Shown piece by piece: positions 1 through 8,080 of a stretch of 11,281 bases of DNA; the first letter of the stretch is position 1; each line of letters starts with the position of its first letter. A program made the position numbers and the translations under genes. Source of the DNA: Planctomycetota bacterium (GTDB lineage: Bacteria > Planctomycetota > UBA11346); contig CANETI010000041.1 of assembly GCA_947440715.1 (NCBI GenBank), positions 1 to 11,281 of the forward strand. Reading direction: 5' to 3'. The notes under the pieces are model-generated. The model saw only the letters and a list, made by a program, of their open reading frames with translations. It was not told the origin of the DNA and made no database searches.

Positions 1-681
1 TCGGGTTATTCCCCGTCCAAACCGACCGATGTGCGGTGGGTAAAAAGCCTCAATTGGCGCATCAACGGAGACGGGATTAATCCGTTCGGAAATGGTTTAT
101 TGGAAGATTGTTTTATTCGTACCCAGGACGATTGCCTGTACGTTTCTGGTCGGGGAATCCGGCGAATCGTTTTGTGGAACGACTTTAATGGTTCATCCTT
201 CGTCCTATCCAGTTTACCGCAGCTGACCGACCGCACCTTAGTGGTAGAAGATTGCGACGTCATTTATTCCAGAGCATCTTGGCACAAATGGGGTGGCGGA
301 CGAGTTTTCAACATGCGCGGTGAAGGCAAAGGCGACTGCGGTGCAGGCGTCATTTTCCGCAATATTAATATCGAAGACCAACGACCAACCCTGCAACAAT
401 TCTTTATCAACATGACTATCCCAAAGCCTTATTCGAACGATGCCGAAACCAGAGGTAAGGGCAATTGCGCCAATATCATTTTCGAAAATATAACAATCGC
501 AGCACCCAGCGTTGTCAGTGAACCGCAAATACTGTGGGGAGCAGAAAACGCCCGCATCCAAAATCTGGTATTTAAGAATCTGACGGTGGGCGGAAAAGCG
601 ATTACTGACGCAAATTTTTTTAAGACGAATGCCTTTGTTGAAAATCTAGTATTCGAGCCAAATTCTAAGGGCGCAAAATAA
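1..681 (+). CDS. Parallel beta-helix glycoside hydrolase (GH28/GH49-like), C-terminal part
   Basis: The reading frame is open from base 1 and ends at TAA 679-681. The first in-frame start-like codon (GTG at 31) falls inside a conserved region, so the true start lies left of the window and 226 residues are visible. Residues 22-26 (NGDGI) and 41-44 (TQDD) sit where GH28 and GH49 enzymes carry their catalytic aspartates. Short repeated strands follow (LEDCFI, VVEDCDVI, IFRNINIED, IFENITI, VFKNLTV), the ladder pattern of a right-handed parallel beta-helix. The GHG and RIK motifs typical of GH28 are not seen, and the order DG, DD, W-N resembles GH49 dextranase-type proteins at least as well. A likely role is hydrolysis of a polysaccharide outside the cytoplasm. 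The substrate cannot be told, and the N-terminus with any signal peptide is missing. It converges with the lactonase gene that follows. Confidence 0.72.
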   Translation, partial: SGYSPSKPTDVRWVKSLNWRINGDGINPFGNGLLEDCFIRTQDDCLYVSGRGIRRIVLWNDFNGSSFVLSSLPQLTDRTLVVEDCDVIYSRASWHKWGGGRVFNMRGEGKGDCGAGVIFRNINIEDQRPTLQQFFINMTIPKPYSNDAETRGKGNCANIIFENITIAAPSVVSEPQILWGAENARIQNLVFKNLTVGGKAITDANFFKTNAFVENLVFEPNSKGAK

Positions 682-821
682 TTAAATGACCGAATAATTT
701 ACAGCGGCTTTCTTGATGTCCGGACAGAGGTCCCGATATCGAATGGTGTCGTCCTTTAAATTAATCGGTGTCAATATTTTCACGCGTGAGTCGTGCGATG
801 CCGATCGATCGGTATCTGCAA
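682..821. other. Convergent intergenic spacer with two perfect palindromes
   Basis: This spacer lies between two genes that end facing each other. It holds TCACGCGTGA (780-789) and CCGATCGATCGG (801-812), both perfect palindromes just past the lactonase stop. Neither is followed by a clear U-tract in either direction, so I do not call a terminator. No small gene is convincing here. Confidence 0.4.
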
Positions 822-1751
822 TCATTGGCTACCGACACCACCGACCTTCATTTTCAGTCCGTAGACTCCCTTCGATGCGGTAATGAACAGCAGTTTCTTG
901 TCCGCGCCGCCAAAACAGATGTTGGCGGTCCAGCCTTCTGGGACTTCGATGTGTTGGATTTGTTTGCCCGACGGATCGAACACCGTAACGCCCTTATTAG
1001 TCAGGTAGAGGTTGCCCTGATCATCGAGCGTCATGCCGTCGCTGCCCATGTCGCAGTGCAGCTTCTTTCCGGACAACGAACCGTCTGCCGCGATGTCGTA
1101 GCGGTAGGTTTTCTTGCCCTTGATGTCAGTGACGTAAAGCAACTTGCCGTCGGGTGAGCCTATGATGCCGTTGGGTTGTTGCAGGTCGCCAATCACGCGC
1201 ACTAGTTTATCGCTGCCTTTCGCCACGCGGTAGACGCCTTGCACGTCTTGCTCCGACGGGCCGCGTTTCCACCAGTCGCGTTTGTAGAATGGATCGCTGA
1301 AGTACAGCGCGCCATCGGGATGCACCCACACGTCGTTGGGCGCGTTGAGCAATTTGCCGCCGTAGGTGCTGAACAACACCGTCGTTTTTTTGGTCTTCAC
1401 GTCGATCGACCACATTTCGTTCTTCTCGTCGGCACAGGCGATGAGTTTGCCCTCGCCATCGAAACACAGGCCGTTGGAACGGCCTGCCGGTTTCATGAAG
1501 GTCTCCATCTTGCCGTCGACCGTCCACACCATGATGCGATCGTTCGGTTGATCGGTGAAGAAGATGTTGCCCTTGGCGTCTGCCGCCGGGCCTTCAGTGA
1601 AAGAGAACTCGCCAGAGATTTTTTCCAGCTGCGCTCCCGGCGCGACGATGGTGCTGGCGGAGAAGTCCTGCGCCGACAGCGGCGCGACGAGCAGCGCGGC
1701 AAGGCCGAATACGGTTGGGACCAAGTGACGGAGAATGAAGCGATGAGACAT
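822..1751 (-). CDS. Secreted SMP-30/gluconolactonase-family lactonase
   Basis: This 309-residue protein has a signal peptide (residues 1 to about 27, hydrophobic core VFGLAALLVAPLSA). The rest is a six-bladed propeller of the SMP-30/gluconolactonase/LRE family, which opens sugar lactones with a bound divalent metal. All four expected ligands are present: E53 (FTEGP), N139 (PND), N194 (PNG) and D238 (SDGM), with spacings close to those in animal SMP-30. Blade motifs recur at 60-66, 147-153, 200-209 and 245-251. The ATG at 1751 is preceded by a good Shine-Dalgarno sequence, AAGGAAA, which almost no other gene here has. The gene contains no TTA leucine codon, unlike its neighbours. It starts 239 bases after the VWA operon ends, so it probably has its own promoter. 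With the neighbouring glycosidase it suggests sugar catabolism. The exact lactone is unknown. Confidence 0.9.
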   Translation of the reverse strand: MSHRFILRHLVPTVFGLAALLVAPLSAQDFSASTIVAPGAQLEKISGEFSFTEGPAADAKGNIFFTDQPNDRIMVWTVDGKMETFMKPAGRSNGLCFDGEGKLIACADEKNEMWSIDVKTKKTTVLFSTYGGKLLNAPNDVWVHPDGALYFSDPFYKRDWWKRGPSEQDVQGVYRVAKGSDKLVRVIGDLQQPNGIIGSPDGKLLYVTDIKGKKTYRYDIAADGSLSGKKLHCDMGSDGMTLDDQGNLYLTNKGVTVFDPSGKQIQHIEVPEGWTANICFGGADKKLLFITASKGVYGLKMKVGGVGSQ

Positions 1752-1990
1752 AAGGTTTCCTTCGCGTGGTAGATGAGTGCTACGCTCTGACGGTTTGCAC
1801 CGTTGCCCAGAAACCTGTCACAGCTCTTTCGTCCTGCGTATCGCACGCTGCAGCAACAACATCAGGGCAACTGGTCGGTCGATGTTGAGGATTTCAATGG
1901 GTTGCATCAAAAAGACAGGCATCATATACCGCGAAGGCGTGCTTTTTTCGTCAACAGAAACAAATAATTAGTTGCGGCGTGGATGCCGTT

Positions 1991-4183
1991 TTAAGGCAAA
2001 CGATTAAGTCGACGTATCGACCAGTCGAGGGCGAAGAGTGTGACAATAACCAGTAATGCCCACCACGTGTCCCACCAGCCGGTAATGGAGCTGATACTTT
2101 CGGCGCGGGATAAATCAGGCAGTTCGGCAACTAATTTTTCTGCGTCAGTATGATATTGCCCACCAACGCCTGCGACGAGGGCGGTGAGTCCAGCGCGATC
2201 AATACGCGGGTCGCGTAATTCATCTGATGGTGGCAACACCACTAATTGATCACTGTCGACGGTGCGCGAATCAATCCCGGATGCGACTTCTAGGGTCCAG
2301 GTTCCTGGGGCTGGCGCTGGGACGCGTAAGGCGAAACCATCATATTCATTATTGAGGCGTAATAATTGTTCTTGGCCACCAGCCGCAGTTAATCGCACGG
2401 TTACCGAATCAGGTCGAGTTTCTGGCCGACCGCCATTCGGACTCAAAAATAAACTTAGTGGTTCTCCGCTGACGGCACGACGTGGGTTGGCAAATAAACG
2501 CCAAGCATGATTGCCAGCGCGCCGACCAGAGGCAACAAAACGTAAGAGCTGACTATGAAAACGATGTAAATATAAATCACCGACCGTACGTCGCCATCGC
2601 CACGTATCGTCGATGCCGATAAATAATGAGCGACCAACACCATAAATACGACTGACCACTAAGGGGACTTGCAGTTGATTTTCGATTAAAACTTCTGCGG
2701 TTGGTTTGGTCTTGAGCACTGGCGATGCGCCCAACAACTTGGGTAGTCGCGCCCAATCGGAGTCGCCCGAATCCAGCAAGCCAAGTTGCTCTGCCGAGGC
2801 GGTGCGGTTAGCGCTATGACCACCGCCACTGAGGTAGCCACGACTAATCGTTTGTGCGTCAGGTAATTCGACGGGAATTAGTCCACCCAATTTAGAATTT
2901 ACAAATCCAGCAATAGCGCCGGTTTCTCCAGGCAACCACACTAAACCAACGGCGTTGAGTCGCACAGCGGCATCGATGCTGGTTAAATCACTATCGCGTA
3001 AGGCATCCGGTCCAATGTCACCAATAACGACCACATCGTATTCACGTAATTCAGCAGGCGTGAGGGGGAGACGCGCTGGTCCAACTTCGGAGTCAGAACC
3101 TTCGCCCCAGCGGCGCCATCGACCTTCGGCTAAATAGGTGTGAACGGTAATAGTTTTGTCACGCTTAAAGGCTTCGCGTAAATAACGAGTTTCATAACGC
3201 GGACGGTTTTCTAAAATAAGGACACGCAATTTACGTTCGCTGACACTAACGCCCATGTCGAGTTCAGCACGGCGGAGGTCGCTGGCGTTGCCATGTTCAG
3301 CAACGACGCGCATTTTCGCGCTTCCTTCGCGGTTAAAAATGGCTTCTAAGCGCACTTCGCTGGTGGCCATGGTGGCGCTTTCACCAGACGGTGCAGCGAC
3401 GGTGGTAACGATGGGTTGTTCACCTTCGACCAAAACGGAAACCGTAATTGGTCCGGCAGCGAGTGCCCGGCTCGATAAACGCACCACGATGGGTTCACGT
3501 TCGCCGAGGGCGACTGCGCGATTGACCTGCACTTCGTCGATGATGAGTTCCGGTTCGACGCTTTCGCTGCCAGTAGCGAGGACCGACAAGGCCATATCGC
3601 GTCCACGCCAAGCACTTGGTAAAGCAGCAAGTCCGCTACCCGTGGTGACGCGTCCATCGCTGACGACAATTAAACCATCTGGTCGCACATCGGCGACTAA
3701 ACGTGCTAAATCATCGCCAATGGCACTGCTGGTGCCGTTCGCACTCAGCGTGGTGGTGCGCAAGGTGTCGCCATCAATGCCGCCCGGTGTGCCACCGATA
3801 CCACGATATTCCACGGCGATGGGTTGCGTGTCGGGGCGATTATGAAGTGCGCGCGCTAATGCGCTGGCGGCTTCGATACGTTGCGCCGCAAGCGTGCCGT
3901 CGGTGCGGCTCATGGAGGCGGAACGATCAATCGCGACTAAGACGCGGCCAGGTAAAATGGTAGTGGTGGTGGTGCGCCACGCGGGGCCAGCAATCAACAA
4001 TACTAATGCCACCATGGCTGCCACTCGGCACCAACGTGCAAATCCACCGGCAATTCCTGGAGCGGTGGGGCCGTAGCGTTTCCACGCAAACCAGGCGACT
4101 AAAACGATGGCGGCAATGACCACCAACATATGCCACGAAGCGGGCGCGTGTTCAAAAACAAAATCAGTCGCAGTAGCGTTCAT
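1991..4183 (-). CDS. Membrane-anchored VWA protein with glutamine-amidotransferase-like region
   Basis: This protein has 730 residues. Two membrane helices lie at about 19-35 and 54-67. A von Willebrand factor A domain follows, with the metal-ion-dependent adhesion motif D86-R-S88-A-S90, a T/S-rich loop near 151-153 and VSDG at 174-177. Next come beta-rich segments (about 210-315) and a class-I glutamine-amidotransferase-like region (about 318-550). That region holds the ENRPRYETRYLREAF signature, a VVIGDIG strand and the late motif FIGIDDTWRWRR at 521-532. No catalytic Cys-His-Glu triad is apparent, so it is probably a binding fold. A beta domain (about 560-650) and a final membrane helix (about 706-720) ending in basic residues complete it. 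The ATG overlaps the upstream stop as ATGA, implying coupled translation. Such proteins are often found with BatA, MoxR and DUF58 genes. The function is not established; adhesion or complex assembly at the membrane is inferred. Confidence 0.85.
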   Translation of the reverse strand: MNATATDFVFEHAPASWHMLVVIAAIVLVAWFAWKRYGPTAPGIAGGFARWCRVAAMVALVLLIAGPAWRTTTTTILPGRVLVAIDRSASMSRTDGTLAAQRIEAASALARALHNRPDTQPIAVEYRGIGGTPGGIDGDTLRTTTLSANGTSSAIGDDLARLVADVRPDGLIVVSDGRVTTGSGLAALPSAWRGRDMALSVLATGSESVEPELIIDEVQVNRAVALGEREPIVVRLSSRALAAGPITVSVLVEGEQPIVTTVAAPSGESATMATSEVRLEAIFNREGSAKMRVVAEHGNASDLRRAELDMGVSVSERKLRVLILENRPRYETRYLREAFKRDKTITVHTYLAEGRWRRWGEGSDSEVGPARLPLTPAELREYDVVVIGDIGPDALRDSDLTSIDAAVRLNAVGLVWLPGETGAIAGFVNSKLGGLIPVELPDAQTISRGYLSGGGHSANRTASAEQLGLLDSGDSDWARLPKLLGASPVLKTKPTAEVLIENQLQVPLVVSRIYGVGRSLFIGIDDTWRWRRTVGDLYLHRFHSQLLRFVASGRRAGNHAWRLFANPRRAVSGEPLSLFLSPNGGRPETRPDSVTVRLTAAGGQEQLLRLNNEYDGFALRVPAPAPGTWTLEVASGIDSRTVDSDQLVVLPPSDELRDPRIDRAGLTALVAGVGGQYHTDAEKLVAELPDLSRAESISSITGWWDTWWALLVIVTLFALDWSIRRLNRLP

Positions 4184-6054
4184 GCGGCAATATTGCCTGT
4201 CTTAAAATTTTCACCGCTGTTAGCGGCAGCGTGATCGCTGCGACTGCCATAGGCTTTCCCAGCCCAAGCGGCAAATAATCCCTCACCGACGGCGGCCATT
4301 AAAGCGGCGATGGCGATGGCTAAGGACCAATCGCTCCCAGGTCGTTTTGGTAAGGCTTCAGCAAAGGTGCTGACCGCGCCGCGTGGCACGTCTTGTTGTA
4401 GGATACCTTCCGTTTGACTAGGGACGACGACGATCGCGCGTTGGTCTTTATTTAGCCAGGCACCGGGCGCCAATAATAATGGCTGACCAGCAATAACTGA
4501 CAGGGATTGAGCGCCACGACGTAAAATAGTATTGCTCGCCGCTGGTTGTCCGGCTTGCCAAAAAGTCGGCATGGCTAATTCCGCAGTCACCCGTCGAGCT
4601 AAACGATTAATCCACAAGGGGAACGTGCCGCGCGCACGTAAACTTTCATCCGGTACTAAATCGGTGAGTTCGACAATTAGGTGTCCGCCGCCAATAGGTA
4701 GTCGCACCATTAAAGGTGCTTCACCAGCCCACAGCACGGGGGTGGTTGAGGTTGGCAGCGTGAAAGAAGGAACCGATTCGCGAACGCCGACTCCTAACAC
4801 TTCATCAATATCAGTTTGACCAGTGCGATATGCACCACCCGGACGTTGACCATCACCATCACGAATATCGCTAACGAGTTCACGTAAATCTTGGTCTGCG
4901 CGCAACAGTGCTAATGGTGCCCACAACACACCGCCGGTGCGCAGCCAATCCGCAATGCGTTTGCCATCAGCGACGGGAGTGCGCAAGGCTAATAAACCAT
5001 CGTTTGGCATTGGTTCAGCGGCGAGGGCGGGGGCTTGAATAATTTTGCGATTAAATGCCGCATCATCAGCCATCAATGAGGCAATTAAATAATCGGTATG
5101 ATCGCTCACCGCTAAAATTGGAACTTGGGCGCGGACCTGGATCGGTAATTCCAAAATATTATCGTACAATAATCCCGTATCGATCAGACGTAAACGCAGG
5201 TTATGAGAACCAGCGGACATCGGCGGCAAAGCCACGTGTAAACGTCCTGCGGCAGTGGTTGCACCGCTGATGGGTAAATACGCGCCGTCATCAATGGCTA
5301 ATTCTACGCCGGACGCTTCACCGGTGACTAGCATGACTAATTCACCTGGTTGCTCTGGGCGTAAATCACCGAGTGAAGTAATGCCGGCTACCACCGCATT
5401 TGGACTTTGTTTACCGGCCACTAAGCGCGACAGCGTGCGACAACGTGGTGTCAGCAGCGCCGTTAATTGCGCCGCGTCATCCTGCTGAAAATCGGAAATT
5501 AATACGACGTCGGCACCATTGCCAATAAAGCCAGTTAATTGATTGGCTAATTCTCCGGTGCTGGCGCGTTCTAGGCCGCCTGGTAATTCGCTCACATCAA
5601 GTCGTCCTAAGGCGGTGCGCAAATCATTGGTCGACCCAACGCTAAATTGTTGCACATCATCAGCGACACCGACTAACGTCACTGAGCGATAATCTAATTC
5701 AACGGTGGCGAGTAAGGCTTTGACGCTGGCTAAGGGGCCTGGATCGGATCCACGTGCACCCATTGAGGCACTGCGATCAATGACCAGCACCAGACGATCA
5801 CCGCCGCCAAAACCGGGCAAGGCAGGGCGTGCGATGGCCAATGCCACTAAGAGCACAATTAAACAGCGCAAAAACAGCAGTAGTAAATTGGTGAGGCGGT
5901 AGCGCCGTTGAGCCGCTTGAGCTGCTGCCAACAACCACCGCATGGCAGCCCATGGTCGTGGCCGAGGCCGCTGACGTAGCAATAAATGAATTAAGATTGG
6001 GACGGCAATGGCCGTCGCCCCCCACAGCAGCAACGGATGTAGCGCGGTGATCAC
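4180..6054 (-). CDS. BatA-type aerotolerance regulator with VWA domain
   Basis: This protein has 624 residues. The N-terminus, with HPLLLWGATAIAVPILIHLLL at 6-26 and AAMRWLL at 36-42, is the classic BatA N-terminal domain. A second membrane helix lies at about 55-76. The VWA domain follows with MIDAS motif D93-R-S95-A-S97 and ISDFQ at 186-190. Beta-rich and alpha/beta regions fill 220-480, and a last membrane helix lies at about 577-597. The start is GTG: an in-frame TAG lies a few codons upstream and the next in-frame ATG (residue 38) would delete the conserved helix. No Shine-Dalgarno sequence is visible. It is the first gene of a two-gene operon and overlaps the next start by 4 bases. Bat genes were named for aerotolerance in Bacteroides, but the molecular role remains unclear. 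The MoxR ATPase and DUF58 genes that usually precede BatA are absent here. Confidence 0.88.
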   Translation of the reverse strand: MITALHPLLLWGATAIAVPILIHLLLRQRPRPRPWAAMRWLLAAAQAAQRRYRLTNLLLLFLRCLIVLLVALAIARPALPGFGGGDRLVLVIDRSASMGARGSDPGPLASVKALLATVELDYRSVTLVGVADDVQQFSVGSTNDLRTALGRLDVSELPGGLERASTGELANQLTGFIGNGADVVLISDFQQDDAAQLTALLTPRCRTLSRLVAGKQSPNAVVAGITSLGDLRPEQPGELVMLVTGEASGVELAIDDGAYLPISGATTAAGRLHVALPPMSAGSHNLRLRLIDTGLLYDNILELPIQVRAQVPILAVSDHTDYLIASLMADDAAFNRKIIQAPALAAEPMPNDGLLALRTPVADGKRIADWLRTGGVLWAPLALLRADQDLRELVSDIRDGDGQRPGGAYRTGQTDIDEVLGVGVRESVPSFTLPTSTTPVLWAGEAPLMVRLPIGGGHLIVELTDLVPDESLRARGTFPLWINRLARRVTAELAMPTFWQAGQPAASNTILRRGAQSLSVIAGQPLLLAPGAWLNKDQRAIVVVPSQTEGILQQDVPRGAVSTFAEALPKRPGSDWSLAIAIAALMAAVGEGLFAAWAGKAYGSRSDHAAANSGENFKTGNIAA

Positions 6055-6132
6055 GGCCCGCAGGTGTAGCTATCCACTCCACAGGGGCTAGTGCGAAACA
6101 GGAGGTGCGCTCGGAAGGGTTCATTTCACTTG

Positions 6133-6185
6133 GGACGTCCGACGTCCGATGTCCTAGGTTTGAAGTCCGACATCGGACATCGGAC
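6133..6185. repeat. Inverted pair of GTCCGAY heptamer arrays, site A
   Basis: The left arm at 6137-6154 is GTCCGAC, GTCCGAT, GTCC in tandem, preceded by GGAC. The right arm at 6165-6185 ends in two RTCGGAC units, the reverse complement of the same heptamer, after one direct GTCCGAC. Arms 6137-6153 and 6169-6185 pair at 16 of 17 positions and leave a loop of about 15 bases. The array lies between the divergent BatA and HtrA-like genes. The same heptamers occur in the same facing arrangement near 10811-10910. I see no coding function, and peptides read through the array (TSDVG-type) are by-products. Confidence 0.85.
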
Positions 6186-6207
6186 CTATGAAAAAAAACA
6201 TAGGACC
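6182..6207. other. Hairpin with an A8/U8 loop
   Basis: CCTATG (6185-6190) and CATAGG (6199-6204) are perfect inverted arms around eight adenines. With one mismatch the stem extends to 9 bases (6182-6190 with 6199-6207). The left arm shares bases 6182-6185 with the heptamer hairpin, so the two structures compete in an RNA. On the minus strand the loop is U8. Confidence 0.6.
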
Positions 6208-6237
6208 AAAAAAGCCCGTGTCTCCCAAGGGCTTTGG
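6208..6237 (-). terminator. Intrinsic terminator on the minus strand
   Basis: Read on the minus strand, AAAGCCC, an 11-base loop and GGGCTTT form a perfect 7-base stem (6229-6235 with 6211-6217). The run of six T at 6213-6208 gives the U-tract. On the plus strand the stem is followed by GG, so it points only leftwards. No minus-strand gene lies to its right; the neighbour there is on the plus strand. It therefore either cuts short the leader of the BatA operon or ends antisense transcripts from the HtrA-like gene. Confidence 0.6.
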
Positions 6238-6256
6238 AAGCTCATCAACCTTTTCC

Positions 6257-6286
6257 TTGCTGTAGGTGGGGGTTAGACGGCATACT
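6257..6286 (+). promoter_or_regulatory. Candidate promoter of the HtrA-like cluster
   Basis: TTGCTG (6257-6262) and CATACT (6281-6286) are spaced by 18 bases and resemble sigma-70 boxes, the -10 matching at four of six positions. Transcription would begin at or within a base or two of ATG 6293, giving a leaderless or nearly leaderless message. This fits the absence of a Shine-Dalgarno sequence at that start. Confidence 0.35.
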
Positions 6287-6292
6287 CTTGCC

Positions 6293-8080
6293 ATGGCTTT
6301 GCCGTTCTTCAGTCGACTGCCTGTGCTGCTCTTGGCGTTGCTTCTCGTGTTGGGAGTGACCATGCCAGCGGTGGTGGCGTTAGATTTGCCATCAGGAGTC
6401 GTGGCGCTGCCCGCTGACACCAGCGAACAAGTTCCTTGCGGTGGAGCAGCGGTGGTCATTGGTCGTGATGGTTTGGCGCTGACATTATTAGAGGCTTTAC
6501 CAGCCAGTGCGCTAAAAATAGCAAGTAAAGAAGAAGGACAGACACGAATTACGGTAGTTATTGCAGGCGGTTTACGTCGCACGGCAACCATTCAGCGACG
6601 CGGTACATTAACCACCGCTGTGCTGCTGAAAATAAATGACCTGCCAGCCACTATTACACCGATGACCATGGGCGATGGTGCAATCGCCAAAGTCGGCGAC
6701 GTCGTGTGGACAGCCGGGAATTCTTTTGGCGCTATGGAAGAAGACGGCGCACCAGCGCTGAGTCGTGGCATTATTAGTGGCCGCTATGAGATTGGCGCGG
6801 ATAGCCCGCCGGTACGTGGTCGTGCCGGACGAGAATTATCGACTTATCGTGGTGAAGTGCTGGAAATTGACGCGGCCCTGAATGATGGCAATCAAGGTGG
6901 CGCAGTTTTGGACGATGCTGGGCGTTTGATTGGTTTGGCTAGTTTGGGCACCGCACGCCAACGAAAATTGGGAACAGCGATTCCGATACATTTAATTTTG
7001 CGTGATTTAGCATTATCGTTAACGATCGATGCCGCGCTTGCTCCACCGGCGAACCCGCAAATGCAAGGTCTCGTACGCAGTGCTGGCGCGATTGCGCCTG
7101 GATTGGCGTTGGTTTATATGGAACGGGTTAAAGGCCCTGGGAATCCACAATCAATTCCACGTCCACCACGTTTGGCCAACGAAGTGCCCAAGCATGAACG
7201 CGAAAGTGTCGAACGGTGGTGGAACGCTTATTATCATCAGCAACAAATGTTTTTCACCGATCAAGCGGTTACCGCCATGGTGATAGACGCGAAACAAGGA
7301 TTATTACTGACCGCCAACAGCAATTTGCACGGTGATGCAGAGCGCGGGGAAGTGTTGTTGCCATCGGGAGCGATTAAGTGCTCGGTTTTGGCCAGGAATT
7401 TACCATTGGATCTAGCATTATTGAAAGCCGATTCCGCTCTACCAACGCAAGCCATTACGTTAGCGCCATCACCACAATTAAGTTTAGGTCAACCGATTGC
7501 CGTCGTTGGCCGTCATCGCGGTGATAATGGTTTCACGGCAACCACCGGGGTGGTATCGACCATAACTCGTCGGAAACAACAAACGGATGCGATGTTTGCG
7601 CAAACGGATGCGATGGCGAATTATGGTAGTTTAGGCGGCGCGGTGGTTGATATCGCCGGTGCGGTGGTGGGTATGATGGTGTTGCTCGGGCCTGATGGTG
7701 AAGATTTACCATGGGCGATTAATTCCGGCGTCGCTTTATTTGTAGATAGTGCGGCAATATTACGCGCCTTGCCAAAATTACGTGAAGGAAAAACCTCTCG
7801 CCGTGCCCCGATTGTTGGTCTGGGCATTAGTATGAATTCTCGCCGTGGAGAGCATCCCATCATTAAAGAGGTCACTGCGGATACAGGAGCGGCTATCGCA
7901 GGTATTATGGTTGATGATATTTTAATTAGTGTTGATGGCATTGAAGCCAACAGTCCTTTGGCCATAACGCGTGCGCTGATTCGTCATCGGATTGGGGATA
8001 TCGTTCCCGTCGTGGTTGAGCGAAACGGTGATCAAGTGACCTTGCAGGTCGAGATTCGGGCATTCCGTGACGATGGCTAA
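6293..8080 (+). CDS. Exported tandem HtrA-like pseudoprotease with PDZ domain
   Basis: From ATG 6293 the protein has 595 residues. A GTG at 6266 would add nine residues ahead of a complete signal peptide (about 1-30, leucine-rich core), so the ATG is preferred. Two trypsin-like domains follow (about 40-245 and 320-495), then a PDZ domain (about 506-591). Both protease domains keep the fold landmarks but not the catalysis. The GNSGG signature is GNQGG at 199-203 in the first and GSLGG at 445-449 in the second, so the serine is Gln and Leu. The histidine position lies in LTLLEAL and LTANSNL, and only the second keeps an Asp (LDLALL, D373). A catalytically dead binding or regulatory role is inferred, outside the cytoplasm. 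The stop overlaps the start of an intact HtrA-type protease, which suggests the two act together. Confidence 0.85.
   Translation: MALPFFSRLPVLLLALLLVLGVTMPAVVALDLPSGVVALPADTSEQVPCGGAAVVIGRDGLALTLLEALPASALKIASKEEGQTRITVVIAGGLRRTATIQRRGTLTTAVLLKINDLPATITPMTMGDGAIAKVGDVVWTAGNSFGAMEEDGAPALSRGIISGRYEIGADSPPVRGRAGRELSTYRGEVLEIDAALNDGNQGGAVLDDAGRLIGLASLGTARQRKLGTAIPIHLILRDLALSLTIDAALAPPANPQMQGLVRSAGAIAPGLALVYMERVKGPGNPQSIPRPPRLANEVPKHERESVERWWNAYYHQQQMFFTDQAVTAMVIDAKQGLLLTANSNLHGDAERGEVLLPSGAIKCSVLARNLPLDLALLKADSALPTQAITLAPSPQLSLGQPIAVVGRHRGDNGFTATTGVVSTITRRKQQTDAMFAQTDAMANYGSLGGAVVDIAGAVVGMMVLLGPDGEDLPWAINSGVALFVDSAAILRALPKLREGKTSRRAPIVGLGISMNSRRGEHPIIKEVTADTGAAIAGIMVDDILISVDGIEANSPLAITRALIRHRIGDIVPVVVERNGDQVTLQVEIRAFRDDG

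Noticed and set aside
714..726. GATGTCCGGAC resembling a heptamer copy
   Set aside because: Only one unit matches and there is no tandem period or inverted partner, so chance is enough.
1239..1772. Long plus-strand frame opposite the lactonase gene
   Set aside because: It is a mirror of the lactonase coding strand, with no domain or start signal.
1923..1954. TTGACG and TATATG on the minus strand as a promoter of the lactonase gene
   Set aside because: The spacer is 20 bases, too long for a normal sigma-70 promoter, and the leader would be about 165 bases.
1982..1995. CGGC-GCCG hairpin after the second VWA gene as a terminator
   Set aside because: The stem is only four bases and no U-tract follows it.
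5798..6124. Minus-strand frame overlapping the BatA start region, considered as a frameshifted N-terminus
   Set aside because: The BatA N-terminal motif is complete in the GTG-started frame, so no frameshift is needed.
6133..6207. Site A as a CRISPR array or tRNA-like element
   Set aside because: Units are 7 bases with no unique spacers, and no cloverleaf or cas gene is present.
6091..6276. Plus-strand frame with AGGAGGTG nearby across site A
   Set aside because: It consists largely of translated heptamer repeat and terminator sequence and ends without any recognisable domain.
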